DNA from: Gordonia jinhuaensis
GTDB lineage: Bacteria > Actinomycetota > Actinomycetes > Mycobacteriales > Mycobacteriaceae
DNA length: 64,000 nucleotides
Assembly (NCBI RefSeq): GCF_014639795.1
Contig: NZ_BMGC01000019.1
Span: 1-64,000, forward strand
Direction of reading: 5' to 3'
Positions within the stretch are counted from its first letter, which is position 1, and each line of letters starts with the position of its first letter. Below are positions 62,064 through 64,000 of this stretch, piece after piece. The notes under the pieces were generated by a model. The model worked only from the letters and a program-made list of their open reading frames with translations, did not search any database and was not told the DNA's origin. Position numbers and translations under genes: made by a program.

Positions 62064-63394
62064 ATGAGATCTGCATCACTCCGTACTGTTCTGGTGTTCC
62101 TTGCCACAGTCGGGGCCGTGATAGCCGGATTCGCCGCACCCGGCACATTCGCCCAGGCCGCCGGCGGTGATAAGTTCTACAGCTATCGCGGGTCGACACC
62201 GCTCGCACGTAGGCACCGGGCACGGTTCTCACCACCCGCACCGTGGCGTACCGCGTAAACGGTCTCGCGACCGGGTTGCGTGCAGTACAGATCCTTTACC
62301 GGTCGACCAACGGTCGCGGCCAACCGACAGCGAATGTGACCTCGGTGATCCTGCCACCGGTGCACACCGCTGCGACCCGCGTCGTGTCGTATCAGTCGGC
62401 CTATGACTCCCTCGATCCCGCCGACAGCCCCTCGCGCTCGATCGCCGAGTCCCGCGACACCGGCACCCTGTCGGCCGAGTCGGTGGGTTTCGCACCGCTG
62501 CTGGCCGCAGGCGTCACCGTGGTGGTCCCCGACACCGAAGGCCCCACCGCCGACTTCGCCGCAGGGCCCGAGTACGGAATGGCCACCCTCGACTCGTTGC
62601 GGGCGGTCTCGAAGGTCGCCGCGACCGGTATCCGCGCCGACACCCCGTCGGCGCTGATCGGCTATTCCGGTGGCGCGATAGCCACCGGCTGGGCCGCCAT
62701 CCTCGGCGCGTCGTATGCGCCGGAGGTGAACAAGCACATCGTGGGTGTCAGCGAGGGCGGCGTGCTCGTCGATCCCGCGCACAACCTTCGTTATGCCTCG
62801 GGCAGCAAGCAGTGGGCAGGTGTGGTGGCGATGGCCGTGGTGGGCATCGCGCGCTCGTTCGGCATCGATTTCAGTCCCTACCTCAACGCTGTCGGCGCGC
62901 GTATCACCGACGAGATGAAAGACGACATCATCTCCGATGTGCTGGGCCACTACCCGGGTCTGACGTGGCGACAGATGGTCAAGCCGCAGTACGCCGATCC
63001 GAACTCGGTGCCCGAATTCGTCGACGCGGTCAACCGCATCAACATGGGCACCGCAGCCGCCCCGACCATCCCGATGCAGATCGTGCAGGCCACCAACGGC
63101 ATCGCCGAAGGAACCCCCGTGGGCGGCAAGGGTATCGGGGCCGGTGACGGAATCATGGTCGCCGGAGATGTGCGCGCGCTGGCCCGGCAGTACTGCGCCA
63201 CCGGCCTGCCGGTGCAGTACACCCAGTACGACCAGCTCAGCCACACCACCGGTGCTGCGGCCTGGGGCGCGGGCATGTTCGGCTGGATCGCCGACCGCTT
63301 CGCCGGCACGCCGGCTCCGCAGAACTGCGCCTCGATCGCACCCGGCAACTCGCTGGCACCGGAGAAGCCGGTCGCACCGGCACATAGAGGGTGA
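62064..63394 (+). pseudogene. Secretory lipase (LIP family), frameshifted after the signal peptide
   Basis: The signal peptide (MRSASLRTVLVFLATVGAVI, cleavage near FAQA-AGG) and the first mature residues (KFYSYRGSTPLAR) are in one frame. The rest (APGTVLTTRTVAYRVNGL onward, best seen from about 62214) is in another, with one base apparently missing near 62211-62213. The catalytic domain is otherwise complete: VTVVVPDTEGPT, the nucleophile Ser in ALIGYSGGAIATGWAA, later IGAGDGIMVAGD and a His in LSHTTGAAAWG, typical of the secretory lipase family PF03583. Whether the gene is broken or the sequence is wrong cannot be decided here. Confidence 0.75.
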
Positions 63395-63516
63395 GATGGC
63401 GCGGGCGAGACGACGCAGGCCGAGAAGGCGCAGTCAGGACTCGACGGGGGTTGTCTGACGCCGGTGGTGTGTGATGGATCGCGACAATTCCACCCCACGT
63501 TCGGCCGGAGCCCGCG

Positions 63517-64000
63517 ATGACCACTCACATCCTGTCCGACGCGGAGATCGCCTCGCTCAGCGACAGCGATCGCCGCGATCTGATCCTGCGCCTGCAGCGG
63601 CCGCTCGACGATCTCGCGCCAGGTCCGATCGCTCGGCGCCGGATCCGCCGCGCGCGTATCGGGCTGATGGCCGGCGCGGTGCTGGGACTGATCCCGTGGA
63701 TCGTGTTCCTGGCTTTCAGCCTGCCCACGAACTATGTGGCCTATAACTGGTCGGTCACGTGGGTCGGCTTCGACATCCTGCTGGTCACGATGATGGCCGC
63801 AACCGCACTGTTCGGATGGCTGCGTCGCCAGTTGCTCGTGCTGACCGCCTTCGCCACCGGCATCCTGCTGATCTGTGATGCGTGGTTCGACGTGATGACC
63901 GCCTCGCCTGCCGACCGTTGGGTGTCGATCCTCACCGCGCTCGGCGCAGAACTGCCTCTGGCGGCGCTCCTGATCGTCGGGACCACACGCATCATCCGCT
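63517..64000 (+). CDS. Membrane protein, cut by the right edge
   Basis: An open frame from the ATG at 63517 runs off the window without a stop (at least 161 residues). The first 45 residues are hydrophilic, with SDAEIASLSDSDRRDLILRL. At least four membrane helices follow, including GLMAGAVLGLIPWIVFLAF, VGFDILLVTMMAATALFG and LLVLTAFATGILLICDAWFD. The length and helix spacing are like small actinobacterial membrane proteins of unknown function. GGAGCCCGCG precedes the ATG. Confidence 0.75.
   Translation, partial: MTTHILSDAEIASLSDSDRRDLILRLQRPLDDLAPGPIARRRIRRARIGLMAGAVLGLIPWIVFLAFSLPTNYVAYNWSVTWVGFDILLVTMMAATALFGWLRRQLLVLTAFATGILLICDAWFDVMTASPADRWVSILTALGAELPLAALLIVGTTRIIR

Overview
The window reads as chromosomal DNA of a high-GC, mycolic-acid-type actinobacterium, most likely Gordonia or a close relative. 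The reasons are the GC-rich codon use, an Mtb12-like secreted antigen, DUF3558 and DUF2510 proteins, WXG100 (type VII secretion) proteins, a LigB-type DNA ligase, an adjacent aldehyde dehydrogenase/DUF779 pair, and IdeR/DtxR-like iron boxes. No rRNA, tRNA, CRISPR array or phage module was seen. The genus is an inference; no database search was made.

Layout. 1-1.3 kb: edge of an IS630-type element, a lipoprotein and a less GC-rich stretch. 1.3-2.8 kb: an iron-box-preceded pair (Mtb12-like protein and siderophore-type binding lipoprotein). 2.9-6.8 kb: DUF2510 protein, then an ABC exporter / DesK-DesR-type two-component operon with a candidate operator upstream. 6.8-9.2 kb: divergent LysR regulator and MFS exporter. 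9.2-12.5 kb: divergent WXG100-type locus with a large glycine-zipper protein and co-directional membrane proteins, which resembles a type VII toxin/immunity arrangement. 12.7-14.3 kb: repeat-containing surface protein and a secreted protein. 14.3-21.8 kb: DUF779, aldehyde dehydrogenase, DUF2207/LemA, secreted phosphorylase, GAF-type regulator. 22-32 kb: YccF, LigB, SulP transporter, dienelactone hydrolase, FAD oxidoreductase, SRPBCC, aldo/keto reductase, Na+/H+ antiporter, ribokinase.

32-50 kb: a tandem array of palindromic repeats, a Rho_N-type protein, an exported sulfatase / arylsulfotransferase operon with a divergent TetR gene, a DMT transporter, an ATP-grasp protein, then a sulfur-scavenging block (dipeptide/opine-type ABC transporter, arylsulfatase, TauD/AtsK-type dioxygenase) and an Lrp-type regulator. 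50-60 kb: two related amidohydrolases, a possible iron-regulated short transcript, CoA transferase, pyruvate oxidase, APC permease and TetR regulator. 60-64 kb: a DICT-domain gene and a secretory lipase gene, each with an apparent single-base frameshift, a small membrane protein, and a membrane protein running off the right edge.

The most interesting items are the WXG/glycine-zipper locus, the dispersed two-hairpin repeat family (14.9 kb and 32.1-32.6 kb), the possible iron-controlled RNA at 52.4-52.6 kb, and several clean inverted-repeat operators that pair with neighbouring regulators.
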